Positions 1 to 7,669 are shown, counted from the stretch's first letter. The stretch is 40,809 bases of DNA from JAHEAO01 sp041633555 (GCA_041633555.1 JBFKFZ010000025.1:1-40809), one strand, 5' to 3'. Numbers and translations are program-made. Notes: a model not told the origin generated them from the sequence alone.

Positions 1-1094
1 CGATGCAGGGCGCCGCCAGTGCCGAAGGCTTTTCCAGGGCTGGTGGCGATCCGGGCGGTGGTGGCGACGCGCTCCGTGATTCCGTCTTCGTCGAGCCCGG
101 TATCGGTGAAATCGACCCAGCTGAGATAGGTCGCCTGCATGTCCATCACCCGCACCCCCGGCAGCGCGCCGATGCGCTCGTGCCAGAGCCGAAAATTCCC
201 GGCGAGATAGGCCCGGACTTCTTCGATCCAGGGTTCGCCACCGGTGAAGGCGGCCTTGATCATCGCCATGCCGAAACGGTTTGGCGTACCCCCGAGCGCG
301 GCGTGGGCCTTGTGATATTGCGCGCGCAGATCCGGGTCCGGGATGATGACGAGGCCGGTTTCACCGCCCGCCATGTTGAACGCCTTGGAGGCGGCGGTCA
401 GCACGATCAGCCGGGTCACGGATTCAGATGCGCCAATGATGGTCGGGATGTGCCTGTTTCCAGGAAAGGTCAGATCCATGTGGATCTCGTCGGAAATCAG
501 GATCAGATCGTGCTTCTGGCAAAATTCCGCGACCGCACGGATTTCCTCCGCCGACCAGAGCCGGCCGCCGGGATTGTGCGGCGAGCAGAAGATGACGATC
601 TTCTCGCGCCCGGTAAGCCTGTCTGCCAGGGCGTCGAGATCCATCTCAAAGCGGCCGCACCGTTCCACCAGCGGGCATTCCAGGATCTCGCGGCCTTTTG
701 CCCGGCTCTTGCCGAAGAAGGCGTGATAGACCGGAGAGAACACGATCACACTGTCGCCGGGGGCCGAGAACGCCTCGATTGCCGTTGCAAAACCGGCGAC
801 GGCGCCGTGGGAATAGTTGATCCAGTCGATTTCAGGGGTCCAGCCGTGGCGCTTCGCGATCCAGTTGCAGACCGCCTCTGAGACCGGCTTGGGATTGCCG
901 AAATAGCCCAGAAACCCGTTCTCGACTTCTGCGCGAAGGGCCTCGCGGACGCAGTCGGCGACACGGAAATCCATGTCGGCCACCCACATCGGAATCGCAT
1001 CCTCGGCGCTGATACCGCTATATTTCAGGATCTCGTCATGCTTCTGGGAATGGTGACCCCGAATTGCGATCGGCGTGTCGAAATCGATGGCCAT
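1..1094 (-). CDS. MalY/PatB-family PLP-dependent C-S lyase/aminotransferase, 3' end cut by window edge
   Basis: The reverse strand is open from an ATG at 1094 to the window edge, about 364 codons of a family normally near 390, so only the C-terminal tail is missing. It is a fold-type I PLP enzyme. The N-terminus has the P-M-W-V-A-D-M-D-F motif of MalY/PatB proteins (about residues 35-43). The Schiff-base lysine is about residue 237 in the context ASKAFNMAG. The family cleaves cystathionine or cysteine C-S bonds; some members act as aminotransferases or regulators, so the substrate is open. A GGAGG lies 5 nt before ATG 1094; an ATG directly upstream (1097) would be too close to it. It diverges from def. 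Confidence 0.88.
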   Translation of the reverse strand, partial: MAIDFDTPIAIRGHHSQKHDEILKYSGISAEDAIPMWVADMDFRVADCVREALRAEVENGFLGYFGNPKPVSEAVCNWIAKRHGWTPEIDWINYSHGAVAGFATAIEAFSAPGDSVIVFSPVYHAFFGKSRAKGREILECPLVERCGRFEMDLDALADRLTGREKIVIFCSPHNPGGRLWSAEEIRAVAEFCQKHDLILISDEIHMDLTFPGNRHIPTIIGASESVTRLIVLTAASKAFNMAGGETGLVIIPDPDLRAQYHKAHAALGGTPNRFGMAMIKAAFTGGEPWIEEVRAYLAGNFRLWHERIGALPGVRVMDMQATYLSWVDFTDTGLDEDGITERVATTARIATSPGKAFGTGGALH

Positions 1095-1189
1095 CATTTC
1101 CTCCCTGCAGGTCGTCAGACAAGCTAGCGGTTGGGCCGCCGGGCGCAAGGGGCGTTGCAGTGCGCCAGGCCATCCCCTAAATGGGGATC

Positions 1190-1711
1190 ATGAGCCTGAG
1201 ACCGATACTGTTGCATCCCGATCCGCGCCTGAAAAAGGTGTGTGAAGCGGTGACGGAAGTCACTCCGGAGTTGTTGGCACTGGCCGACGACATGCTGGAG
1301 ACCATGTATGATGCGCCGGGTGTTGGGCTGGCGGCACCTCAGGTTGGTGTGTTGCAACGGCTCCTTGTGATGGACTGCGTCAAAGAGGAAGGTGCCGCGC
1401 CCCGCCCGATGGTGCTGTTCAATCCGGAAGTGAGCTGGGTTTCGGAAGAAACCAACGTCTACGAGGAAGGGTGCCTGTCGATCCCCGAGCATTTCGCCGA
1501 TGTCGAGCGGCCTGCCGAAGTTCGGGTGACATGGCTCGGCCGGGACGGAAAGACCCATGAGGACCAGTTCGACGGGCTCTGGGCGACCTGTGTCCAGCAT
1601 GAGATCGACCATCTCGAGGGCAAGCTGTTCATCGACTACCTCAAGCCTCTGAAAAGACAGATGATCACCCGCAAAATGCAGAAGATGAAGCGGGAACTGG
1701 CGCGGGCGTGA
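1190..1711 (+). CDS. def: Peptide deformylase
   Basis: This 173-residue enzyme removes the formyl group from the initiator methionine of nascent proteins. All three PDF motifs are intact: GVGLAAPQ (about 44-51), EGCLS with metal-binding Cys95, and HEIDH with His137, catalytic Glu138 and His141. I prefer ATG 1190 (MSLRPILLHPDPRL), which matches the usual family N-terminus; an in-frame ATG at 1181 would add three residues. A weak TTGCAG-17-TAAATG promoter-like pair at 1155-1183 would place transcription start near 1190, so a very short leader is possible. Its stop overlaps the GTG start of the next gene by 4 nt, giving a def-def-like-fmt translation-maturation operon. Confidence 0.96.
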   Translation: MSLRPILLHPDPRLKKVCEAVTEVTPELLALADDMLETMYDAPGVGLAAPQVGVLQRLLVMDCVKEEGAAPRPMVLFNPEVSWVSEETNVYEEGCLSIPEHFADVERPAEVRVTWLGRDGKTHEDQFDGLWATCVQHEIDHLEGKLFIDYLKPLKRQMITRKMQKMKRELARA

Positions 1712-2208
1712 GCCGCGAAATCATCCCCTGGCCGGACAAGCGGCTGCGCAGCGTGGCGGCGCCGGTTCCAGAAGTGACGGACGAGGTCCGAGCGATTTGG
1801 GACGAGATGATCGAAGCGATGGAGGCGATGCCGGGGGTCGGTCTGGCGGCGGTGCAGATCGGCGTCATGCAGCGTTTGGCCGTTGTAGATGCCTCGGAGG
1901 AACGCGGGCACGCCGTCCGGATGGCCAATCCCGAGATTCTGTATGTTTCCACCAAGCTGCGCAGACACGACGAGTCCAGCCCGAACCTGCCAGGGGTCTC
2001 GGCCGTGATCGAACGGCCGAGGGCGCTGACCGTTCGGTACCTGAACGCGAGCGGTCAGAGCGAGGAGCGCGATTTCGTCGGTCTTTGGGCGACGAGCGTC
2101 CAGCATCAAATCGACCATCTGAATGGGCGGATGTATTTCGATCGCCTGTCGCCGGTAAAGCGGCAGATGCTACTGAAACGCGTGGCGAAGATCGGCAGGC
2201 GGTCATGA
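1708..2208 (+). CDS. Peptide deformylase-like protein, predicted catalytically inactive
   Basis: This 166-residue protein aligns end to end with the upstream deformylase but has lost catalytic positions. The motifs read GVGLAAVQ instead of GVGLAAPQ. The EGCLS block is replaced, with Ser91 at the place of the metal-binding cysteine. HEIDH becomes HQIDH (133-137), so the catalytic glutamate is a glutamine. Both histidines remain. The GTG start overlaps the def stop (GTGA) and its own stop overlaps the fmt start (ATGA), so it is probably translationally coupled on both sides. The family assignment is secure. That it lacks deformylase activity is inferred from the residues; a binding, scaffold or regulatory role is conceivable but unproven. 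Confidence 0.9.
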   Translation: MSREIIPWPDKRLRSVAAPVPEVTDEVRAIWDEMIEAMEAMPGVGLAAVQIGVMQRLAVVDASEERGHAVRMANPEILYVSTKLRRHDESSPNLPGVSAVIERPRALTVRYLNASGQSEERDFVGLWATSVQHQIDHLNGRMYFDRLSPVKRQMLLKRVAKIGRRS

Positions 2209-3116
2209 GGGTCGTGTTCATGGGTACGCCGGATTTCTCTGTGCCGGTCCTGGAGGCATTGGTCGCGGCGGGGCACGAGATCGCCGCCGTCTATTGCCAG
2301 CCGCCGCGACCGGCGGGGCGCGGCAAAAAGGACCGGCCAAGCCCTGTTCAGGCGCGGGCTGAAGCTTTGGGTCTCAAGGTGCGGCACCCGTCCTCGCTGC
2401 TGAATGCCGCGGAGCAGGCCGAGTTTGCGGCTCTGGACGCGGACGTCGCAGTGGTCGTCGCCTATGGCCTGATCCTGCCGCAGCCGGTGCTGGATGCGCC
2501 GCGCCTGGGTTGTCTGAACATCCACGCCTCGCTCCTGCCGCGCTGGCGCGGCGCGGCACCGATTCACCGTGCGATCATGGCGGGGGACGCGAAGACAGGG
2601 ATCTGCATCATGCAGATGGAGGCGGGGCTGGATACCGGGCCGGTCCTGCTTTGCGCTGAAACGGCGATCGGTCCCGAGGAGACTACAGCCGAGCTCCACG
2701 ACCGGCTGTCTGCCATGGGCGCCGTGGCGATCTTGGAGGCGCTGGCGCGGATGCCGGAGCTGGTGCCGCGGTCGCAGCTGGACGACTGCGTCACCTATGC
2801 GGCCAAAATCGAAAAGTCCGAAGCGCGGGTCGACTGGACCCGCCCGGCGGTCGAGGTCGACAGGCTGATCCGGGGATTGTCGCCGTTTCCGGGCGCATGG
2901 ACGCTTATTGGGGGCGAAAGGGTCAAGCTGCTTGCCTCGCGGCTGGACGAGGGGCAGGGTGAACCGGGCTCTGTGCTGGATGGGCGATTGACGGTGGCCT
3001 GTGGCAAGGGCGCGGTTCGGCTGCTTCGGGTGCAGCGTGCCGGGCGCGGGGCGCAGGATGCTGCGGATTTCCTGCGCGGACGGCCGATAGCGGCGGGCGA
3101 GAAACTGGGAGAGTGA
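2205..3116 (+). CDS. fmt: Methionyl-tRNA formyltransferase
   Basis: This 303-residue enzyme transfers a formyl group from 10-formyl-THF to Met-tRNAi for initiation. The N-terminal MRVVFMGTPDFSVPVLEAL is characteristic. The catalytic region reads LNIHASLLPRWRGAAPI (about residues 104-120) with the SLLPRWRGAAP signature, followed by MQMEAGLDTGPVL. A C-terminal OB-like domain follows after about residue 205. The ATG at 2205 overlaps the stop of the def-like gene (ATGA). The in-frame upstream extension runs through that neighbour and has no family similarity, so I rejected it. Grouping with def is the standard arrangement for the formylation/deformylation cycle. Confidence 0.97.
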   Translation: MRVVFMGTPDFSVPVLEALVAAGHEIAAVYCQPPRPAGRGKKDRPSPVQARAEALGLKVRHPSSLLNAAEQAEFAALDADVAVVVAYGLILPQPVLDAPRLGCLNIHASLLPRWRGAAPIHRAIMAGDAKTGICIMQMEAGLDTGPVLLCAETAIGPEETTAELHDRLSAMGAVAILEALARMPELVPRSQLDDCVTYAAKIEKSEARVDWTRPAVEVDRLIRGLSPFPGAWTLIGGERVKLLASRLDEGQGEPGSVLDGRLTVACGKGAVRLLRVQRAGRGAQDAADFLRGRPIAAGEKLGE

Positions 3117-3120
3117 CGCC

Positions 3121-3360
3121 ATGTACTTCGCCTTGATGGGAACCGTGGCGATCGCCGGGATCATCGGTTATGCCTCAGAGAGAAGCGGCTTCACGCGGAA
3201 CGGCGTGATCCCGTCGATCATCATCTGCATCGGCGGCGCGTTCCTGTTTTTCTTCGTCCGGATCATGTTCGGTCTCAGCTTCGGCAGTCACGGGCTGAAC
3301 GCGGTCATATCCTCGATCGGAGCGCTGGTGATCGTTCCGACCCATTACCGCAAACGCTGA
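3121..3360 (+). CDS. Small hypothetical membrane protein (79 aa)
   Basis: The start codon lies 4 nt after the fmt stop. The protein has three hydrophobic stretches (about 3-17, 30-48 and 58-74) separated by short polar loops with Arg/Lys, and ends in a basic tail. I recognise no family with certainty. It precedes a GlsB/YeaQ-like membrane protein by 15 nt and may be in the same transcript as fmt. The direct fmt spacing, the hydrophobic pattern and the absence of a better frame support a real gene. Function unknown. Confidence 0.7.
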   Translation: MYFALMGTVAIAGIIGYASERSGFTRNGVIPSIIICIGGAFLFFFVRIMFGLSFGSHGLNAVISSIGALVIVPTHYRKR

Positions 3361-3375
3361 AGGGAAGTCCTCGCG

Positions 3376-3615
3376 ATGCCTGTCCTTGCCTTGATCATCA
3401 TCGGCGCCGCAGCCGGGTTCATCGCAACCCGGCTGATGAAGCTGGAAACCGGACTGATCGAAACCATCTCGATCGGGATCTTCGGCGCGCTGGCCGGCGG
3501 GCTTGTGCTGCGGATGCTTTCGACGGTTACCGGCTGGGCCGGCGGCTTTGTCGGCGCGGTTCTGGGCGCAATGCTGCTGATCTGGCTGTGGCGGACCTAT
3601 GGGCCCCGGCGCTAA
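3376..3615 (+). CDS. GlsB/YeaQ/YmgE-like small membrane protein
   Basis: This 79-residue protein is almost entirely hydrophobic, with glycine-rich helices: an N-terminal helix containing a GAAAGFIAT segment, a central GIFGALAGGLVL helix and a C-terminal GGFVGAVLGAMLLIWLW helix. This small-residue packing resembles the transglycosylase-associated (GlsB/YeaQ/YmgE) family of stress-linked membrane proteins, whose molecular role is not settled. A GGGAAG ribosome-binding sequence lies shortly upstream of the ATG. Its TAA stop (3613-3615) shares bases with the TAG stop of the convergent channel gene on the other strand. Confidence 0.7.
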   Translation: MPVLALIIIGAAAGFIATRLMKLETGLIETISIGIFGALAGGLVLRMLSTVTGWAGGFVGAVLGAMLLIWLWRTYGPRR

Positions 3616-4232
3616 GCCCGCGGCGGGCGGGACCTGTAAACCGGCAGGCGCCAGCCGAAGATCAGGCTTCCAGCACGAAGCGTGAAGGTCACGCCCGCGC
3701 AGATCATCAGGGCAAGACCTGTCGGAGAGAACTGCGCAGCGATGAGCGCGGCACCTGCGCCCGCGAAGGCAGCGGTGACATAAAGCTGGCCCTGCTTCAG
3801 GACCAGAGGCACCTCGTTGCACACGACATCGCGCAAGAGCCCGCCAAAACATCCGGTGGCGACCCCCATTAGCAAGACGATGCCCCAATGCTGATCGAGC
3901 GACAGGGCGGCAGCGACACCCGCCGGGACCGCAACCGCCAGCGCGCAGGCATCCAGCCATGTCAGTACGCGCAGGCGGCTTTCCATCAGGTGTGCCGTGA
4001 AGAACACCAGAACGGCGGCGGCGACGGCAAAGAGGATATAGATGGGGGCGCCGACCCAGAAGACCGGGTTGCGGTCCAGTAGAACGTCACGCACCGTGCC
4101 GCCGCCGACGGCGGTCAGGCTGGCCACGAAGGCAAAGCCCACGACATCAAGCTGGGCGCGGCTGGCGACCAGCGCCCCGGTCAGAGCAAAGATGAAGACC
4201 GAGGCAAAATCGAGAAACTGCAGCAGCGTCAC
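3612..4232 (-). CDS. Trimeric intracellular cation channel (TRIC/UPF0126) family protein
   Basis: This 206-residue integral membrane protein carries the duplicated UPF0126/TRIC unit, each half with a glycine-rich motif followed by RD: GGGTVRDVLL (about 43-52) and GGLLRDVV (about 129-136). It has about seven hydrophobic helices. Prokaryotic TRIC homologues form trimeric cation channels; the E. coli YicG type is uncharacterised in vivo. The GTG start overlaps the rnhA stop (GTGA), placing it last in the ispH-methyltransferase-rnhA operon. A short basic tail (YRSRPPRA) ends the protein. Confidence 0.88.
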   Translation of the reverse strand: MTLLQFLDFASVFIFALTGALVASRAQLDVVGFAFVASLTAVGGGTVRDVLLDRNPVFWVGAPIYILFAVAAAVLVFFTAHLMESRLRVLTWLDACALAVAVPAGVAAALSLDQHWGIVLLMGVATGCFGGLLRDVVCNEVPLVLKQGQLYVTAAFAGAGAALIAAQFSPTGLALMICAGVTFTLRAGSLIFGWRLPVYRSRPPRA

Positions 4233-4699
4233 TTTTGCGCCGCCTTTGCGGTCTTGAACGGTTCCATTCCGGTCCGCGCCAATTCATCGGCGCGTTCGTT
4301 TTCCGGGTGCCCGGCATGGCCCTTGATCCATTCCCAGGTGACCTGATGCCGCTTCGTCGCCTCTTCGAGCCGCTGCCAGAGATCGACATTCTTGACCTGC
4401 TTCTTGCCGGAGGTCCGCCAGCCGTTGCGCTTCCAGCCATGGATCCAGGTGGTCACGCCGTTCTTTACATATGCGCTGTCGGTGACCACGGTCAGGGTCG
4501 AAGGTTTCTGCAAGGTTTCCAATGCATTGATAGCGGCCAGGAGCTCCATCCGGTTGTTTGTAGTGTTGGGCTCGCCGCCATTGAGGTCGCGTTCCTTGAT
4601 CACCCTGTCACCGTCGCGGGCGATCATCAGTACGCCCCAGCCGCCGGGGCCGGGATTTCCCGAACAGGCGCCATCAGTATAGGCGAAAAGCTCAGGCAC
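4229..4699 (-). CDS. rnhA: Ribonuclease HI
   Basis: This 156-residue enzyme degrades RNA in RNA:DNA hybrids. Its catalytic carboxylates are visible: Asp9 in YTDGACSGNPGPGGWG, Glu52 in NNRMELLAA and Asp74 in VVTDSAYV. A fourth acidic residue lies in the NERADELA segment, after the basic-protrusion region WIHGWKRNGW. Length and motif order match bacterial type 1 RNase H. The GTG start lies 8 nt inside the end of the upstream methyltransferase gene, and its stop overlaps the start of the TRIC gene, so it is mid-operon. Confidence 0.96.
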   Translation of the reverse strand: MPELFAYTDGACSGNPGPGGWGVLMIARDGDRVIKERDLNGGEPNTTNNRMELLAAINALETLQKPSTLTVVTDSAYVKNGVTTWIHGWKRNGWRTSGKKQVKNVDLWQRLEEATKRHQVTWEWIKGHAGHPENERADELARTGMEPFKTAKAAQK

Positions 4700-5288
4700 G
4701 GGCGAGGATCAGGATAGTGGGCGCGGCTTTCCTAGTCATGCCGGCCGCGACTTCCTTCCGCGTCCGCGCGACGGTGAAACCCTCGGCATGCAGCCAGCCT
4801 GTCAATTCGGCTTCCGAGAAATGGCTGTAGAACCGGCCCAGCTCGCCGCGCTCTTCGCCGCTGCCGAGTTTCAGCCCGAGATGCCGGGTGCCGCCGGTCT
4901 TCAGGGCGCGCCGCCTCCGGGCGACGTGGCCCGGCATTTCGGCGCGGGGGGCGTGCAGAAGGCTGGAATTCGCCCAGATACCGTCATAGGTGTCGACTGC
5001 ATCCAGCATGTCGAAGGTCGCCTTGCGTGCTTCGAGGCCGAAACGGTCGCGCGCCGTCGCGATCATCCCGTCGGATGCATCCACTGCGTCAATTCCGAAC
5101 CCAGCGTCGCGCAGCAATGCAGACTGGCGGCCGGGTGCGCATCTGAAATCGAGCACGGAACCACCGGGAGCTAGGGCCTGTGTGAAGGCGACCAGGTCCG
5201 GGTCCGGTTTGCTGGCCATGCCGAAACGCTCGGCATAGTCGACCGCGGCGCGGTCGTACAAGGCCCGGGTCTCGCTGTCTGGCATCAT
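4692..5288 (-). CDS. Class I SAM-dependent methyltransferase with an unusual SAM motif
   Basis: This 198-residue protein has the Rossmann methyltransferase order. Motif I at about 45-55 reads VLDFRCAPGRQ, where most relatives have an LDLGCGPG-type sequence. Next come acidic loop II (GIDAVDASDGMI) and a motif IV-like YDGIWANSSLLHAP segment. The C-terminal RFYSHFSEAELTGWLHAEGF block is typical of the family. The replacement of Leu-Gly by Phe-Arg and of the second Gly by Ala in motif I is odd; activity may be altered. Its first ATG overlaps the ispH stop (ATGA). Substrate unknown. Confidence 0.85.
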   Translation of the reverse strand: MMPDSETRALYDRAAVDYAERFGMASKPDPDLVAFTQALAPGGSVLDFRCAPGRQSALLRDAGFGIDAVDASDGMIATARDRFGLEARKATFDMLDAVDTYDGIWANSSLLHAPRAEMPGHVARRRRALKTGGTRHLGLKLGSGEERGELGRFYSHFSEAELTGWLHAEGFTVARTRKEVAAGMTRKAAPTILILARA

Positions 5289-6232
5289 GATGCCTGCCGC
5301 AGCTCGCGCGGCACCTTGAACTCGACATTCTCCTGCGCGGTTTCGACCACTTCGACGGTCAGGTCATAGTGATCGCGGAAGGCGTCGATCACTTCGTTGA
5401 CCAGGATCTCCGGGGCGCTGGCCCCGGCCGTGATGCCGACAGCACGGATGCCCTCGAGCGCCCGCCAGTCGATGTCGGAGGCGCGCTGCACCAGCTGCGC
5501 GTAGGGGCAGCCGGCGGCGCTGCCGACCTCGACCAGTCGCTGCGAGTTCGAGGAATTGGGGGCGCCGATCACCAGCAACGCGTCAATCTTAGGCGCGATG
5601 ACCTTGACCGCGGCCTGGCGGTTCGTTGTGGCGTAGCAGATATCTTCCTTGTGCGGGCCGATGATCGCAGGGAACCGCGACCGAAGTGCCTCCACAATGT
5701 CGGCGGTGTCATCTACCGAAAGGGTCGTCTGAGTGATGAAGGCGAGCTTTTCAGGGTCGCGGACCTTGAGCGCCACCACGTCCCCGACAGATTCGACCAG
5801 CAGCACTTCGCCGTCCGGCAGCTGCCCCATCGTGCCGATGGTTTCCGGGTGCCCCTGATGGCCGATCATCACCATCTGCAAGCCGTTCTGGTGGTGCCGC
5901 TCGGCCTCGATATGAACCTTGCTGACCAGCGGGCAGGTGGCATCGACATAGATCATCTCGCGGCGCTCGGCCTCTGCCGGGACTGATTTCGGCACGCCGT
6001 GTGCCGAGAACACGACCGGTCTGTCGGTGGGTGCGTCATCGAGCGATTCCACGAAGACGGCACCCTTGTCGCGCAAATTGTCGACAACGAACTTGTTATG
6101 CACGATCTCGTGTCGAACATAGACTGGCGCGCCCCATTTCTGCAGCGCGATCTCGACGATCTTGATGGCGCGGTCGACGCCGGCGCAGAAGCCACGAGGG
6201 GCGGCAAGGTAGAGTGTGAGTGCGTTAGCCAT
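5285..6232 (-). CDS. ispH: 4-hydroxy-3-methylbut-2-enyl diphosphate reductase
   Basis: This 315-residue iron-sulfur enzyme catalyses the last step of the MEP pathway, making IPP and DMAPP. The three cluster cysteines are Cys16 (RGFCAGVDRA), Cys100 (VDATCPLV) and Cys199 (DICYATTNRQ). The catalytic glutamate corresponds to Glu130 in HPETIG, and the substrate-binding SSNSQRL motif follows. I chose ATG 6232 (MANALTLYLAAPRGFCAG), which has AAGG upstream and matches the family; an in-frame extension to 6295 is proline/arginine-rich and has no family counterpart. First gene of a four-gene reverse-strand operon. Confidence 0.97.
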   Translation of the reverse strand: MANALTLYLAAPRGFCAGVDRAIKIVEIALQKWGAPVYVRHEIVHNKFVVDNLRDKGAVFVESLDDAPTDRPVVFSAHGVPKSVPAEAERREMIYVDATCPLVSKVHIEAERHHQNGLQMVMIGHQGHPETIGTMGQLPDGEVLLVESVGDVVALKVRDPEKLAFITQTTLSVDDTADIVEALRSRFPAIIGPHKEDICYATTNRQAAVKVIAPKIDALLVIGAPNSSNSQRLVEVGSAAGCPYAQLVQRASDIDWRALEGIRAVGITAGASAPEILVNEVIDAFRDHYDLTVEVVETAQENVEFKVPRELRQAS

Positions 6233-6304
6233 GGCACGCCTTGGATGAGTACGTGGCAGGGGTAGTGCGATTGGCGGCCCGCGTCCAGCCCGCAAAACGG
6301 GTTA

Positions 6305-6324
6305 CCGGAGCCTGACGGCTCCGG
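6305..6324 (-). terminator. Perfect 8-bp hairpin downstream of the NYN gene
   Basis: CCGGAGCC-TGAC-GGCTCCGG forms an uninterrupted 8-bp stem with a four-base loop, 24 nt beyond the NYN stop codon on the reverse strand. The following reverse-strand bases contain only a short T run (CCCGTTTTG), so it could act as a weak intrinsic terminator or a 3' stabiliser between the NYN gene and ispH. Confidence 0.5.
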
Positions 6325-6348
6325 ATCAGTTCGCAATCCATCAGGATC

Positions 6349-6921
6349 TCAGCTTTCGGCGCTGACCTCGGCCTGTATCTGTTCGCGCGGTTCGCGAGGC
6401 GGGCGGCCCACGACCTCTTTCAGCTCTTCCAGTTCGATGAAGTTATCGGCTTGGCGTCGCAATTCGTCCGCGATCATCGGCGGCTGCGAGCGGATGGTCG
6501 AGACTACTGAGACGCGAACGCCCTGCCGCTGCAGACTTTCGACCAGCGGCCGAAAGTCGCCGTCTCCCGAGAACAGCACGACATGGTCGACATGCGGGGC
6601 AAGCTCCATGGCATCGACGGTGAGTTCGATGTCCATGTTGCCTTTAACCTTCCGGCGACCCTGACTGTCCGTATATTCCTTGGCCGGTTTGGTGACCATG
6701 GAAAAGCCGTTATAGTGCAGCCAGTCGACGAGCGGCCGGATCGGCGAATAGTCGTCATTTTCCAGCAGCGCCGTGTAGTAGAATGCGCGCAACAACTTGC
6801 CGCGCCGCATGAATTCCTGCCGAAGCAGCTTGTAGTCGATATCGAACCCTAACGCCTTGGCCGCGGCGTAAAGGTTGGAGCCGTCGATGAACAGCGCGAG
6901 CCGTTCGTCCCTGTAGAACAT
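6349..6921 (-). CDS. NYN domain-containing protein (LabA/DUF88-like)
   Basis: This 190-residue protein has a PIN-like NYN fold. The first acidic motif is LALFIDGSNLYAA (about 8-20). A KGNMDIELTVDAM segment carries the second acid, and FSGDGDFRPLV (about 117-127) carries the Asp pair near strand 4. NYN proteins are predicted metal-dependent RNases; bacterial LabA-like members are mostly uncharacterised. The C-terminal tail after about residue 170 is charged and proline-rich, probably disordered. GAGG sits 8 nt before the ATG. It diverges from folK across a 92-bp AT-rich gap. Confidence 0.9.
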   Translation of the reverse strand: MFYRDERLALFIDGSNLYAAAKALGFDIDYKLLRQEFMRRGKLLRAFYYTALLENDDYSPIRPLVDWLHYNGFSMVTKPAKEYTDSQGRRKVKGNMDIELTVDAMELAPHVDHVVLFSGDGDFRPLVESLQRQGVRVSVVSTIRSQPPMIADELRRQADNFIELEELKEVVGRPPREPREQIQAEVSAES

Positions 6922-7013
6922 AAAATGATCCTCTCAATATGCGTATCGCCAATTGCTATGTTGTGAGTGGTGGAGTGGTGTTAATTTAACTGACGAAACA
7001 CAGCATAAAATAG
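6922..7013. promoter_or_regulatory. AT-rich divergent intergenic region, NYN gene / folK
   Basis: This 92-bp gap is clearly richer in A/T than its neighbours and must hold outward promoters for both genes. On the plus strand TAAAAT at 7006-7011 is a fair -10 match, with TTTAAC (6985-6990) 15 nt upstream, but it sits so close to the annotated folK GTG that the transcript would begin at or beyond it. No convincing single promoter could be chosen. Confidence 0.4.
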
Positions 7014-7613
7014 GTGAAATGTTCGTTGCTGCAAGACAATGATTCTCACGAGGCGAAGACTCTCGCATTGATTGCATTGGGATCTAACCTGCCATATGAT
7101 GACGGGACTCCGGATGAAACCATAAGTCAGGCGCTGAACATGCTGCCGGACGTCGGAGTAACGCTCTGTAAAATAAGTAGATTATTCAATACTCCGTGCT
7201 TCCCGGCCGGAGCGGGCCCTGACTTTGTTAACGCGGCGGCAAGCATCATGTGCGAATTCCCGCCGAGTGAATTGTTGACGTTGTTGCACCTTGTCGAAAT
7301 ACGCCTTGGCCGTGTGCGCGAAAACCGCTGGAGTGCCCGAACGCTGGATATCGATCTGATCGCGATGGGTGATCTTGTACTACCGGACAGGGAAACTCAC
7401 CTGCAATGGTTGAAGCTGCCGCCAGATCGGCACTCGAAGTGCGCCCCAAAGGAGCTGATTCTGCCGCATCCGCGCATGCAGGAAAGGGCCTTCGTACTGA
7501 TTCCCCTCGCGGAAGTGGCTCCGGACTGGCGCCACCCGGTTCTGTCGCAAACCGTCACCGAAATGGTGCAGAACCTTCCCGAACGCGCGCGCCAAGAGGT
7601 AAAGCCGCTGTAA
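7014..7613 (+). CDS. folK: 2-amino-4-hydroxy-6-hydroxymethyldihydropteridine pyrophosphokinase
   Basis: This protein of about 199 residues pyrophosphorylates 6-hydroxymethyl-dihydropterin in folate synthesis. The N-terminal ALIALGSNLP and the signature RWSARTLDIDLI (about residues 103-114), with its metal-binding Asp pair, identify HPPK. HPRMQERAFVLIPLAEVAP near the C-terminus is also typical. The start is uncertain: GTG 7014 lacks a clear ribosome-binding site, and TTG 7026 is possible. Its 5' third uses more A/T-rich codons than neighbouring genes. Followed by rpoZ after 95 bp. Confidence 0.93.
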   Translation: MKCSLLQDNDSHEAKTLALIALGSNLPYDDGTPDETISQALNMLPDVGVTLCKISRLFNTPCFPAGAGPDFVNAAASIMCEFPPSELLTLLHLVEIRLGRVRENRWSARTLDIDLIAMGDLVLPDRETHLQWLKLPPDRHSKCAPKELILPHPRMQERAFVLIPLAEVAPDWRHPVLSQTVTEMVQNLPERARQEVKPL

Positions 7614-7640
7614 AGCCGCCTGAATCTGCGGATTCCCCGC

Positions 7641-7669
7641 TTGTCAATAGCTGATGGACCGCCTAAATA
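7641..7669 (+). promoter_or_regulatory. Candidate sigma-70-type promoter of rpoZ
   Basis: TTGTCA (7641-7646, five of six bases of the -35 consensus) is separated by exactly 17 bp from TAAATA (7664-7669). The predicted start would fall about 30 nt before the rpoZ ATG. The -10 match is modest, so this is a prediction from spacing and the good -35 hexamer. Confidence 0.5.

Noticed and set aside
3..881. Long plus-strand frame of 292 codons at the left edge
   Set aside because: It lies antisense to the PLP enzyme, whose reading frame has clear family motifs and a good ribosome-binding site; the plus-strand translation has no recognisable domain.
2106..3164. Minus-strand frame of 352 codons over fmt
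   Set aside because: fmt on the plus strand has full family motifs; the antisense product is arginine-rich noise.
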